Shown here piece after piece: positions 26,201 to 35,706 of a stretch of DNA of 64,000 bases. The notes under the pieces were generated by a model. That model saw nothing but the letters and a program-made list of their open reading frames with translations. It did not search any database and was not told the origin of the DNA. The stretch covers positions 806,001 through 870,000 of the forward strand of contig OX595992.1 in the NCBI GenBank assembly GCA_951394045.1, in the 5' to 3' direction. How positions within the stretch are numbered: the stretch's first letter is position 1; the number at the start of each line of letters is the position of its first letter. Position numbers and translations under genes: made by a program. Source of the stretch: Nitzschia sp. DOCU1 (lineage: Eukaryota > Bacillariophyta > Bacillariophyceae > Bacillariales > Bacillariaceae).

Positions 26201-27277
26201 CAGGAAGGTCAATCGCGCCAAGAATTTGTCGTCCGCTACATGTACGAATCAGCAACAGCCGCAAGTCCAAGTCGACCAATGGATTCCATGGTCGCCCATG
26301 GGCATAATAATGTGGCCACAAGCATGGAGTGTTGTCTAAGCGTCGTCGCTTGGCACAGCGCCAAAGTTCAACGAGAAAACAAAGCAGCCAAGGCAATGTA
26401 TAAGAAGAAATCCTGCTGTTATTGTTGACACGTGGTGACTGTTGTTGGGAAGAAGGAACGACAACAGCTGCAGCAGCTACCAACTGATTTCGGCTCGATG
26501 CCAACTGATTCTGGCTCGATGATGTTGCATCGTCATTGTGGAAGAGAGAGCGATTCAGCTGTGACTGAACTTTGGTTGATTTTGTTCCCACATCGACTTC
26601 GCCTTGCCTCTCGCACCTCGCGTCGGAACTGCCTTGCGGCTCCTGCTCGTTTGCGGCACGCAATGGAATCGAATCGTCCGCATATCTACCAGGAGATTCC
26701 CAGCTCTCCGGGCGCGTTTCCTGCCGAAGACAGTCCAATATTAGCAGCAAAACTGGTAAGTCATTCGTCATGTGACAGAAAATGCATGCATGCTTGCAAG
26801 ACCAAGCGGGCGGAAACGTACCAAGGTCGACAACAAGGCAGCAGGCTTCGCATGATACTCTCCATAGTCAAAGGACGTGTCGGCCTCTTCTGAATCCTTC
26901 ACAAAGAGAGAGAGAGAGGAACGTCATCATCATTATCATTCAGAATGAGTCCAAAGCAGATTTCGAAAAACGACCGATGGATGCACGACCGCACATGCAC
27001 ATACCGTGGATTCGTCGTCGTCAACACTCCCCAAAGAGTCGCTGCTACGAGCAGCCAAGCGCGCCCTGGGTCCGGTACCAGACGTTGTCACTAGAGGTAC
27101 GTCGGCCACTTTGCTGACAGCCGCCAGCGGCGTAGATATCTCGCCTTGTCTCGTGGCATCGTTGGATGGAAGATGGACCATCGGACAAGGTGCAGCGGCA
27201 TTGGAATCTTCCTTGTTGTTCAGCGAGGGGCCGTCGCCATTTTCTTCCGGATCGCCCTCCACGAACACGAACGCCAT
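23214..27277 (-). CDS. Three-exon 1284-aa protein with internal repeats and possible XPF-like/HhH C-terminus
   Basis: Exons 27277-27005, 26896-26822 and 26720-23214; introns of 108 and 101 bp (donors GTATGT and GTACGT; acceptors GAAG and CGGCAG, the latter with a TGCTAAT branch). All junctions are phase 0 and the joined text reads smoothly, so the ATG within the large third exon is not the true start. Most of the protein is charged and disordered. Residues about 370-590 hold three repeats of about 62 residues (LETRRRELLAMPNGQDVTLQ type). A Lys/Arg-rich nuclear patch follows (KLSKREKKRLRKEAKKKRKE). The last about 240 residues look folded. A region near 1045-1160 recalls a degenerate XPF nuclease-like fold, and LLSALPGLSVTRALEI near 1222 fits a helix-hairpin-helix. 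This resembles the architecture of ZIP2/SHOC1-type meiotic proteins, but only weakly. Confidence 0.75.
25303..25950 (-). repeat. Coding tandem repeats, period about 185-193 bp
   Basis: Three full units and a partial fourth lie inside exon 3 of the 1284-aa gene. Each carries the blocks LSSS-P-PFDEQ-I-Q, LET/LAxxPNGQD and GKTEQEAG. Unit length varies slightly and every change keeps the frame. A short CTT repeat (poly-Glu) follows near 25867-25883. Confidence 0.85.
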
Positions 27278-27686
27278 TGATGTTGTTTGAGATTGAAAAG
27301 CGAATCTGGACGATAGTACTTTACTTCCACTTCGGACAAAGGAAACGAATACTTTTGATGGAACAAAAGGAATGCATGCATGATGGCTCTTGGCAAGTTC
27401 AAAAAGTCGCATCATGTGCGACGAGAGAGATGGATGCAGATGTTTTCCTGCCCACGCCGGGCGTGCGACACGCCGGCGCGCGCGTGCGAGAGTGACGGGC
27501 GGTCGACGGACAGGGCGACATACCGACGTCATCGCATACGTAATGCATCATCATCGAGAGAGAATCCTCATTTCTCGTTCCAACCATGAAGATTGATCCA
27601 ACAATGAAACCTTCCGACGACATGTACAACTAAGAAGAATCCTCTTTTATGAAAGACCATCACAATTGCCGAGTTGAAACGAAACC
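27278..27686. promoter_or_regulatory. Divergent promoter region between the 1284-aa gene and the BciB-like gene
   Basis: About 409 bp separates two start codons that point away from each other. It contains an alternating CG/GC-rich patch (GCCGGCGCGCGCGTGCGAG near 27471) and a repeated GCATGCATG-type tract near 27375. Minus-strand frames here are extensions of the 1284-aa first exon without an ATG requirement. No other gene is seen. Confidence 0.5.
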
Positions 27687-29273
27687 ATGAACCTTCTTCG
27701 GATACGAGGGTTGTCGAATTCCATAAGCATTCTGACGGTGTTCATGACAGCAGCTGTTTCGCATGCATTCGTGCCGACGACCATAGTATGCACCCAGCAA
27801 TCTCCAACGACGATCCAATTTTCGACTGCAATCCCAATCGACCCGTCGGGGTGGCCGGATCGCTTTCCAGCCAAGGAACACTGCTCCAAATGTGGCTTGT
27901 GCGAAACCTCGTTTGTATCCAACGTTAAAGAAGCATGCGCCTTTTTGGACGAGGGCATGGCTCGCATGGACTCGTTAGAAGTTCAGGTTCACGGACGTCA
28001 AAGGAACGCGTCCGACATGGTCTGGTCATCTTCCAAGGACCGCCTTGCCGTGGCCGAAGAAGCTCGATTTGGGGTTCTGCACCAACCGGTCATGTTGGCC
28101 AAAGGAAAAAACATTGAAAATGCTCAATGGACGGGTTGCGTCACTGGAATCGCCTTGGCAGCATTGGAATCTGGAATGGTGGATGCGGTGGTTTGTATAT
28201 CCAATCAACTAGGCGGCGAGTGGTCCTCGCCTGAACCGATTATTGCCAAAACCAAGGATGATGTTTTGAAAGGACGAGGAGTTAAGCCAGCTCTGGCTCC
28301 TAGCCTTCGAGTGCTTGATGAAATCAAATCCGATTCCACCATTCGAAAACTCTTGTTTTGTGGCGTAGGATGCGCCGTTCAAGGTACGTAGGAATAAAAG
28401 CACGCGTTTTCTTTTGACATTCGAGAAATCTCAAGTCGCCACTCGGCAAATGACAATCCATCAGCCTTCCGCGCGGTGCAAGATCGCCTTGGTCTCGACG
28501 AAGTATACGTGCTGGGAACCAATTGTGCGGACAATAGCCCAACGCCCGAAGCTGCTCGGAACTTTTTGCAAAATGGCGTCCAAATTGATGGCTCCCAAAA
28601 GATTCAAGGATACGAATTCATGCAGGATTTCAAGGTGCATGTCAAAACCGAGGATTCGTACGTGACAAAACCCTATTTTACCTTGCCTGGATCCATTGCC
28701 GAAGCGTCGATTGCCCCCTCGTGCCTGGCATGTTTTGATTACACCAACGGTCTTGCCGACGTGGTTGTGGGATACATGGGTGCACCATTGGAGGCAAATG
28801 CAAGAATGGATCAGTCCTACCAAACTCTGACGATTCGAAATGAGCGGGGAGCTCGCATGGTGCAAAACGCGGTGGATGCATCTCGTGTAGTCTTGGGAGA
28901 GACTGCAGTCGGCAGTGGCGCCCACGAAAAAATGGCATCAGCCACAGTCAGCTCTGACTCGATTGTCATGAAAATGGTCGGTGGAAACATTCCAGAAAGC
29001 GGTATGCCTGGATGGGTGGGTGAAATCATGGCGTTTGCAATGCGAAATTTGGGACCCAAGGGGATTAATTTTGCCCGATATTCCATTGATTATCATATCC
29101 TTCGGAATTATCTCCACGTGCTCGATGTGTGGGGCGAAGATAGGGCGAAAATCTGCCTGCCGCAATACGCCAGAGACATTGTCGAGTATTACAAGCAAAA
29201 CGACAAAGTTATGGCAGAACTATCAGAAAAAGTATCCTCTCCCAAGAAAGATGCGAGCGCAACAATAAAATAG
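27687..29273 (+). CDS. BciB/HCAR-type F420-family reductase (chlorophyll metabolism), plastid-targeted
   Basis: Two exons, 27687-28383 and 28465-29273, with an 81-bp intron (GTACGT to CATCAG); the split Ala codon restores frame, giving 501 residues. Residues 1-27 are a signal peptide ending SHA|F, a diatom plastid signal. The rest matches the FrhB/FdhB (coenzyme F420 hydrogenase beta subunit) family: an Fe-S ligand cluster CSKCGLC near 72-78, GCVTGIALAALE, GVGCAVQ, GTNCADN and SCLACFDYTN. In plants and cyanobacteria this family includes 7-hydroxymethyl chlorophyll a reductase and the BciB-type 3,8-divinyl (proto)chlorophyllide 8-vinyl reductase, both ferredoxin-dependent. I cannot tell the two apart from sequence alone; BciB is the likelier in a diatom. 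It is convergent with YJU2, 39 bp away. Confidence 0.85.
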
Positions 29274-29312
29274 TAGCCACCCATTCTACACTCCCCCGTT
29301 GACGTACTGATA

Positions 29313-30284
29313 CTAGTCTGATTCTGAATCAGACCCGTAGCCCCCAAGCAATCCAGCAAGGCCAGCTGGTGCAGGAGCAGCCGATGGTTTATCATCAACC
29401 TTGGGTTTCTTATTTGATTCCTTGGTCTCATCATTCGAAGAGGCAACCTTCTTGCGCTTGACCTTGATCATTGGCATTGACTTTTTTGCTGCTGCTGCCG
29501 TTTTGGCTTCAAGTTCACGCTGCTGGGCCTGAAGCCGTTCTGCTTCCTGGCGTCGACGTTCCTCTTCGGCTTTTTCATCATCTTCATTCAGACGACGAGC
29601 CACGGTTGACCCAGTTTGTCCAAATTTGATGGATTTGACCAGATTCTCTTCCTCCTCTGTAATTCCGTGTTCATTCAAATTTTCATCTAGCTGTTGTTTG
29701 GACTCTCGAGCCTGCCTTGCCGCCATGACAGCCTTGGCATCAGCATCAAAGCCATCCTCCGAGGTCGATAGAAGTTGTACATGCCGCCGATTCATCGCCT
29801 TGATTTCTTCCAAATTATCCAAATCGGCCATTTCTCTCTGACTTTCCAATACTCGATTCTCCAAAGCTTTCATCATGTCTTCTTTTTCTTCTTGATCCTT
29901 CTCGACAGCAATTTCTTCTTCTGTCTTTGCCTTGTCTTTGTAGACTTCATAATTCCGCGTCCCCCCACTTTCCATTTCGTAGTCGGCATTTTTGGGATCG
30001 GTCAAAAACGATATAGTCCTGGCACAGTGCGTGCACTTGATATAAAAGCGCCATCGTTGAATGCCCAGATATCGACCATCCGGGCCACCCATGGCCTCCT
30101 TCTTCGAGTTGAATTTACGGCCGCGGTAAAGAAAGGTATGACAAGTCTCACATTGGACGCTAAAGGGAAGCATCATGCGGACGGGAACCGTGCCATCTTT
30201 TTTGGACAGCTTGGTCCCACGGGGAATCAATTTGGGGTCAAAGTCCGCGGGGATGTATTTGTTGACAACTTTGCGTTCACCCAT
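29313..30284 (-). CDS. YJU2: Splicing factor YJU2 (CWC16/CCDC94)
   Basis: Intact 323-residue single-exon gene. The N-terminus is diagnostic: MGERKVVNKYIPADFDP followed by a zinc-binding region with C45-x2-C48 (QCETC) and C84-x2-C87 (KCTHC), separated by RGRKFNSKKEA, as in Yju2/Cwc16 proteins. A long charged helix follows, then a Lys-rich tail with a nuclear-type patch (KVKRKKVASS) and a Gly/Ser/Asp end. In yeast and humans this protein joins the spliceosome at the branching stage and helps dock the branch helix, its N-terminus entering the active site. The C-terminal half is, as usual, poorly conserved. The start is the first ATG and matches the family's N-terminus exactly. Confidence 0.95.
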   Translation of the reverse strand: MGERKVVNKYIPADFDPKLIPRGTKLSKKDGTVPVRMMLPFSVQCETCHTFLYRGRKFNSKKEAMGGPDGRYLGIQRWRFYIKCTHCARTISFLTDPKNADYEMESGGTRNYEVYKDKAKTEEEIAVEKDQEEKEDMMKALENRVLESQREMADLDNLEEIKAMNRRHVQLLSTSEDGFDADAKAVMAARQARESKQQLDENLNEHGITEEEENLVKSIKFGQTGSTVARRLNEDDEKAEEERRRQEAERLQAQQRELEAKTAAAAKKSMPMIKVKRKKVASSNDETKESNKKPKVDDKPSAAPAPAGLAGLLGGYGSDSESD

Positions 30285-30692
30285 TTTTCAATATATTAAT
30301 CAATATCAAAGAAGTAGAAAATGCTGGACGCTGCGGTAGTATCAGTGTAACTTGGGAAGTATAATGGCGGAGAGCGAGAGGAGTGTAATAAGCGGGTTTC
30401 GAAGCATATTATCCTGAATTTCTTGTCCGTCATGGTGGTCACGATCGTGGCAGAGAGTTTTCTCGGCGCGCCCACACGCGAAAGGGTTCAGTTAAGTCCA
30501 ATGAGTCGGAAGGTCTCATCGAATACTTCGACCTGACTCTTCTGAAACCACCTCGAGATTTTGTTCTTTGTTGTTGTTGCGACGATGATGATGTGACAGG
30601 GTTTGTCCATTGTTGTTGTGTTCCTACAGTATTACTTGAACAGTATCGTCTCTTTGCTGTTGCCATTCTTCTCAAACTACCACAGCGATAGA
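30285..30692. promoter_or_regulatory. Divergent promoter region, YJU2 and HA-domain gene
   Basis: A 408-bp gap between divergent start codons. It includes repeated GTTGTTGTTG-type tracts near 30570-30620. No gene or defined binding site is recognised. Confidence 0.4.
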
Positions 30693-32114
30693 ATGGCAGT
30701 CTGTTGTTACGCAGTCTGCTCGACTGCGTCGAATGCGGGGCCGGCCATTTTCTTTCGGCAAGAAGACATGTCTCGCATTTTGACACACGATCCGTCCACG
30801 ATATATAGAACGTTTTCCACTCTACAAGAGGCAGGACAATGGATTCGTTCCGCTCATTTTGATATGGATTCTATTATTGTACCTTATGAAACAACAACAG
30901 ATACTGATGATCGTTCCAACCGAAAACGCAAAGCCTCGCATATTGGTGCGTCAGCCACCACTACCACAACGGAAAAGACGATACCACCGCCAGGTCTGCT
31001 AGAATTGATTCGGAAAAATGATGAAAAGTGGGAAGATCATTATCAAAAACTCAAAACATTCACCGAGAATGTCGCTGATGGCGATCCGAATCTTGTACAC
31101 CATGCGGAATACAATCAAATGAAATTGTCGGCTTGGCTCCGAGCCCAAAAGATGGCCTACGTAAAATACAAAAATGGCGTCTACAACACGGCCGAAGCGT
31201 ATCCAGTGGACCGCGAAGGCCGATTTCTCAAATTATTTGAGCTGGGAGTGACATTTCGAAGTGACGATTCACCGGGATCATGGAATGATCAAGCAAAGAA
31301 ATGGCGAGCATTTACTCAAGGCGATCCAAACAAGGAAATTCCCTCGGATTGTACTGCGGACCCTGCACTGGCGGGGCTTGCGGAATGGAAGGAACGCCAG
31401 ATCCGACAATATTGCAAACTCATGCGTGGAGAGCAGCCCCATGAAATGTTTCCACACCGTTTGTCGCAACTACAAAAACTGAAATTTCCATTTCCGGAAA
31501 ACGTCGACCGCCCCAGACCTTCTAAGAAGAGGACGAAAAAGTTTGATGATAGGTTCCAGGAATTCATTGATTGGAAGGAGAAGCATGGTCATGGTAATGT
31601 CCCACAATCGGCCCCTGAACTTGGATCTTGGGTTAAGAGCGTGCGAGAGGACTATCAAAAGCTCCAAGATGGACTCAAGCCCATTCGTGGGCTCACAGAA
31701 GAACGCGTACAAAGGTTAAAGGACGCAGGTTTCGTCTTTCGCCTTCGAAAAGTACGCAAGAACAAACCTCCACCCAAACCTGTAGAACCAGAAGAACCCA
31801 AACGGTCTGCCTTTGACGATCGTATGGAAGAATTCTTGAGATGGAAAGAGGATCATCCTGGCAAAACTTGGGTTCCAAAATCTCGCACTGGTCTAGGGAA
31901 CTGGGCAGGGAAGATGCGATCCGAATACCGAAAGCACTTGAGTGGAAAACCATCTCGTTTTACAGAAGACCAGTACAATGAGATGAGAATGGCTGGTTTC
32001 GACTTTCGACCAGATCGAGGACTCGGTAGACCTCGAAAGGATGAAGAAGAATGTCCCGAGACAGCGCCCAGTGACGATCCAATGGAAGAGGAAAGTGAAG
32101 CGGGCGAAACGTAG
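30693..32114 (+). CDS. Helicase-associated (HA) domain protein, four copies
   Basis: The frame is open from a TTG at 30603, but the first ATG is at 30693, giving 473 residues. Four degenerate HA units can be followed: about 106-190 (WEDHYQKLKTF, then LSAWLRAQK), about 196-269 (WNDQAKKWRAF, then LAEWKERQIRQ), about 282-347 (FDDRFQEFIDWKEKHGHGNV, then LGSWVKSVREDY) and about 372-440 (FDDRMEEFLRWKEDH, then LGNWAGKMRSEY). Each has the W/F-x-x-K-H-G and G-x-W-x-x-x-x-R pattern and ends in 'L-AGF-F'. HA domains are Myb-like helical modules found next to helicases and, in diatoms, in large stand-alone families, some annotated as DNA-binding. No helicase core is present. A basic patch (SNRKRKASH) may act as a nuclear signal. 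Function is unknown. Confidence 0.8.
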   Translation: MAVCCYAVCSTASNAGPAIFFRQEDMSRILTHDPSTIYRTFSTLQEAGQWIRSAHFDMDSIIVPYETTTDTDDRSNRKRKASHIGASATTTTTEKTIPPPGLLELIRKNDEKWEDHYQKLKTFTENVADGDPNLVHHAEYNQMKLSAWLRAQKMAYVKYKNGVYNTAEAYPVDREGRFLKLFELGVTFRSDDSPGSWNDQAKKWRAFTQGDPNKEIPSDCTADPALAGLAEWKERQIRQYCKLMRGEQPHEMFPHRLSQLQKLKFPFPENVDRPRPSKKRTKKFDDRFQEFIDWKEKHGHGNVPQSAPELGSWVKSVREDYQKLQDGLKPIRGLTEERVQRLKDAGFVFRLRKVRKNKPPPKPVEPEEPKRSAFDDRMEEFLRWKEDHPGKTWVPKSRTGLGNWAGKMRSEYRKHLSGKPSRFTEDQYNEMRMAGFDFRPDRGLGRPRKDEEECPETAPSDDPMEEESEAGET

Positions 32115-32605
32115 CCTCGATGTTTTTGATACTTTTTGATAATGATAGGAGCTAGCAGTCGTATCACGTAGTTATTGTCTGGCTTTCTACTCGTTTACAG
32201 AAGGTAACTTCGTGTATTTTCCGTAAGGAGTTCCACGCTTCTTTCAAGGTTGTCAGCAAGTCGGGCCGGCCATTCCTACAAGGTACTGCAACCTCTGCTG
32301 CATAGTTGTTGTAGCAGAATGAATCGCTGGCCGGTGCCATAGAATCACATTGTCACATTGGTCCTCTACTAATCATAGCTCAATGGTGCGCGCGCGAGGC
32401 ATCGCACGCGGATGGACGTACCGGTAGACGGACGGACTGCTTCAGATGAGACTTATCCGACTGGTTGCCATGACCTGAGACCCAGAAGATCCAACAAAAT
32501 GTCCGAAGCGATCAGACATTTTACGTGCCACCGCTGCAATCCACTCCCTTATCCAACACAATCTCGTCGTCTCTTCTCCATTGATTGCGCCAATGATCTC
32601 ATGAG
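32115..32605. other. Intergenic, no gene recognised
   Basis: About 490 bp upstream of the membrane-anchored kinase-like gene. A 118-residue plus-strand frame from 32412 overlaps that gene in another frame and has no family features. The stretch contains a CG-rich tract near 32390. Nothing else is supportable. Confidence 0.4.
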
Positions 32606-33652
32606 ATGCCCCAGCTGCGGTCCCGTCGCCCTGGTAGCCTCTCCAACAATGCAGTGCTGTATCCTCGGAACCGAAACGCGTCGTCTTGGCGAAAACGTTC
32701 CGTACTTTCTCATCGACGGCGTGTGCTTTTCTACTATGGAACGCGGCTCTTTCTCGTCCTCGCCGTGATTTGTTGGCGATGCTTTTCTTTTTATCGTCTC
32801 ATGGGGAGGAATATGAGGGGAACTGAGTTTCACAAGGAGCTCGATGCGTTTGGAGTCAACAACCGCACATTATGCCCTGCATTACCAGCCCGCTTATATT
32901 TTGATCACCGAAAGCCGTTTGTACCCATGACGAGAGAAGAATTGGACGAGCAGCTAGGAAGCATGATCTCTGTCAACCACACTACGGGGGGAAACACGAT
33001 TCTCCAATGTCCACTTAATTTCTGGAGACCTGAGGACGACGGCGATGATGAACCTCTGCTCGTGGATCCTCACAAAGACTCCCAATCTCATTGTCGGGGA
33101 GTCGTCAAGATATTCCAGTCGCGATCAATCTATCATCACGCCAAGCGATGTTTAGAGCTCCTTCAAGATTCGGGCATCACGGCGCGTTTGTTGTATTCCG
33201 ATGACGAATCTTTGACTTTGGTAGAGGAACAGATTTCACCGTACCCTCTCTGGGATGCTCCAGTACCTTTTAACGTTGGCACTCAACTCCTCAACATCCG
33301 TTGTATTCTCTTGCAACATTCCATTCTCCACCGAGATTTCACGGCAAACAACTTTATCGTGGATCCTATTGGAGGAAAACTATTTGTGATTGACTTTAGC
33401 GATGCATTTGTGGGGGACGATAGGTGGTGGACGTCGTGGCGAAATCTGGTGAACCTCTTCAATGTTTGGTGGAAATGGCATGATGAGGATGCGCAACGAC
33501 ACGAGCTGACGCATGAAACGAAAATGCTTCTTAAAAAAGGCAACGTGTGGGAACCTCCGCGTCAACACAAACGATGGGAGCCAAGCGAGGAGGACTTGAA
33601 GATCATGGGAGATAGACCTCGTTTCGACATATTGAATGATATTCACAAATAG
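32606..33652 (+). CDS. Membrane-anchored protein-kinase-like protein
   Basis: Intact 348-residue frame from ATG. Residues 1-40 are basic; a single hydrophobic helix at about 44-65 (YYGTRLFLVLAVICWRCFSF) suggests a type II signal anchor. The rest resembles an atypical kinase fold: VVKIFQSRSIYHHAKRCLELL as a candidate beta3-alphaC, then HRDFTANNFIVD near 242 as catalytic loop and FVIDFSD near 262 in place of DFG. The HxD...N and D residues needed for catalysis are present, but no Gly loop is obvious and the C-lobe is short. This resembles secretory-pathway kinases (FAM69/SgK196-like) or small-molecule kinases, so a lumenal substrate is possible. Activity and substrate are inference. Confidence 0.65.
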   Translation: MPQLRSRRPGSLSNNAVLYPRNRNASSWRKRSVLSHRRRVLFYYGTRLFLVLAVICWRCFSFYRLMGRNMRGTEFHKELDAFGVNNRTLCPALPARLYFDHRKPFVPMTREELDEQLGSMISVNHTTGGNTILQCPLNFWRPEDDGDDEPLLVDPHKDSQSHCRGVVKIFQSRSIYHHAKRCLELLQDSGITARLLYSDDESLTLVEEQISPYPLWDAPVPFNVGTQLLNIRCILLQHSILHRDFTANNFIVDPIGGKLFVIDFSDAFVGDDRWWTSWRNLVNLFNVWWKWHDEDAQRHELTHETKMLLKKGNVWEPPRQHKRWEPSEEDLKIMGDRPRFDILNDIHK

Positions 33653-34005
33653 CTACAAGTAATCGTTAAAGGTGCCAAAGCGCATTGAAAATTGGTTGCA
33701 CCAAAACACTTTATGTACCCTGTTGTGAGCCTCTGGTCAGAATTCGTATTGCTCTACTTATATTTTACGGATGTGGATTCTACATCGCATAGTAAAAGGG
33801 AGGTCATATCCGGCAAGAACAGCACATCCTTGTCTAGTTTCAAACTAGGGGACTGTACGCATTTTACTTGTTTTTGCGCGACTTTATTCGAGCTGTGGGG
33901 TCTTTCTGGTTATGATTCCCGGTCGCGATGGGAGCTGGAAGTGCCGATCACGTGTTGATTAGCTTTCCAGAAGGTTTATATCAGAGGGTTGCGGCTCCTC
34001 CGCAC
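33653..34005. other. Convergent 3' spacer
   Basis: Short spacer between the kinase-like gene and the J-domain gene, which converge. No coding or RNA feature seen. Confidence 0.5.
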
Positions 34006-34809
34006 TCAATTCGCGCTTATGGCCCCGCAGAGACTCGGATGTGTACACTTTTGCAAATTCGAACTAATGTCCTTCAAAAACTGCGCATGCCATGGAACTT
34101 TGTTGCTAGCAAAGGCCAAATTTTCGTCGTCTTCATGATTTTGAATCGTTGGGCGTGGCTTTCGTTTCGCAGCACTGAAACGTCGCTCAACATAGTCATC
34201 ACCTTCAATGACTACCTCCTTTGTACCGTCTCGATGGATCGTCGTGGTTTCGACTTTATTGAACTTCTTTCCCCCGGTGAAAAGCATGGTGGTGGATCGA
34301 CAATGTATGGAACCCGTCTCCGATTCCTTCGCCTTGCCACTTGAGACTGCCAGCCTAAAGCTATTATTTGGATTGCCCATTCCAAGACGAGATGGAATCG
34401 TGATCCCTGCCACAGCCCGGGATTTCACTTTTCCTTGCGAAAGAACGTAAGCAATCGGATCAGTGAAGGTATATCCGATTCCCTTTACAGGCGTTTGCGT
34501 CTTCAATGGCGAAGGCCCGGGCGCTTGAGACCGTGATTCGGTTGATTTGCCACTGGAAGGAGTATCGTAGCCACCGTACTTGTAAATGTGATCGTATTGC
34601 ATTTTCCTCGCCGGATCTGAGAGCAGTGCGTACGCTGTTGTCACCGTCGCGAATTTGCTTGTAGCAGCCTTTATTTCTTCTTCGGACGCGCCCCGTCGTA
34701 TTAGCCGATCTGGATGAAGTGTCATTGCTAGCTTTCGATAGTTTCGCTTAATTTCAACCGGCGTGGCATTATGACCCAGTTCCAGGACCTTGTACGGGTC
34801 CATCATCAT
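34006..34809 (-). CDS. J-domain (DnaJ/Hsp40) protein
   Basis: The minus-strand frame extends to a TTG at 34902, but the first ATGs are the triplet at 34809, 34806 and 34803 (MMMDPYKVLEL), which place the J-domain at the very N-terminus; the product is 267 residues. The J-domain spans about 4-75 with the invariant HPD in AMTLHPDRL and the helix IV pattern FATVTTAYALLSDPARKMQYD. The remaining 190 residues match no J-protein class I know: no Gly/Phe region, zinc finger or transmembrane helix is seen, and there is a TTTIHRDGTKEVVIEG stretch in the middle. J-proteins stimulate Hsp70 ATPase, and here the client is unknown. CCCAG lies just upstream of the ATGs, so a 5' exon cannot be excluded. Confidence 0.85.
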   Translation of the reverse strand: MMMDPYKVLELGHNATPVEIKRNYRKLAMTLHPDRLIRRGASEEEIKAATSKFATVTTAYALLSDPARKMQYDHIYKYGGYDTPSSGKSTESRSQAPGPSPLKTQTPVKGIGYTFTDPIAYVLSQGKVKSRAVAGITIPSRLGMGNPNNSFRLAVSSGKAKESETGSIHCRSTTMLFTGGKKFNKVETTTIHRDGTKEVVIEGDDYVERRFSAAKRKPRPTIQNHEDDENLAFASNKVPWHAQFLKDISSNLQKCTHPSLCGAISAN

Positions 34810-35706
34810 TCTGGGACAGCGATACACGAGATCGAACGATTCCGCACAAACTTGACCTTCAGCCCCTCCGATTTCAGCAAACGCCAAGCCACCGGACAGC
34901 AATTAAAAAGCTACTTCCACTTTAGACAACACCTTTAAGAAATGAAAGGGAAAAATAACGGTGTGTAATGTAGGTGTAGAAGCAAGGGAATGAGAAGTGT
35001 TGGCACTTCAAGAAGAACCTTTACACACGTATTATCGCCAAGATGGATGCAGCGTGCGTCCAATTTTTGGTTTTTTGGCTACCTTGGGGTTGGTGTCGGA
35101 TGGAGACGAGCGAGCATCATCAATCGCTGATGGGCGCAAATATTTATAAACGTATTCAATTACGGTGATAAATATAAGTCAGAAGGGAGTCACAGTCTAT
35201 GTAAATTATTCATACTTGAGGTAATTAATTAATCACGGCGCCAGCCGACTCCTCACTGCGTCACATTTTGATCTACGCTAATGCTCCAGAGTACAGATAC
35301 CAGGTAAAGGTTGGCGCGGGCGCAAACCTCACAACGTCGACCGAAAGAGACGTCAAGATTAGAGAAATCTTTTAATTGACAAAATATATCTAAACAGTGC
35401 TGAATGCCCTACGAAGTGACTTGATTGTCTCCTCCATCCTGTCATTTTTGAGATAACAAATTTAGCCTAGGACAAGACGACTTGAATAACACTCGGCCAA
35501 TGCTATGCGATAACGGGGTAGGCAGATGATCAAGTCGCTTGAAGTGCACTGGAGCTTTGCGTGTATGTGACAGTACACGATACGTAATGAGAGTCAGTCA
35601 AAATCGACCACATTGACACGGTGGGGTTAATTGCGAGCCCCAATCGCACGTCCGCTCAAACTAGCTAGCAAATGACCAAGAAAGAGTCACAGTTCAGGCA
35701 CACCTT
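34810..35706. other. Intergenic, no gene recognised
   Basis: About 0.9 kb of A+T-rich, stop-rich sequence with TTAATTAATTAATC and TATATC tracts around 35160-35390. It contains the promoter side of the J-domain gene and the 3' flank of the CLC gene. I see no gene, tRNA or structured repeat. Confidence 0.45.

Noticed and set aside
25225..26307. Plus-strand 360-aa frame opposite the internal repeats of the 1284-aa gene
   Set aside because: Complement of the repeated, low-complexity exon; composition (Ser/Cys/Arg) is typical of antisense.
26721..26771. ATG at 26771 as start of the 1284-aa gene
   Set aside because: It falls inside the inferred intron 2. Using exons from 27277 gives smooth protein text with correct splice signals at both introns.
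34810..34902. N-terminal extension of the J-domain protein
   Set aside because: The frame begins at TTG. The ATG triplet at 34803-34809 places the J-domain at the N-terminus, and a CCCAG just upstream could equally be a splice site.
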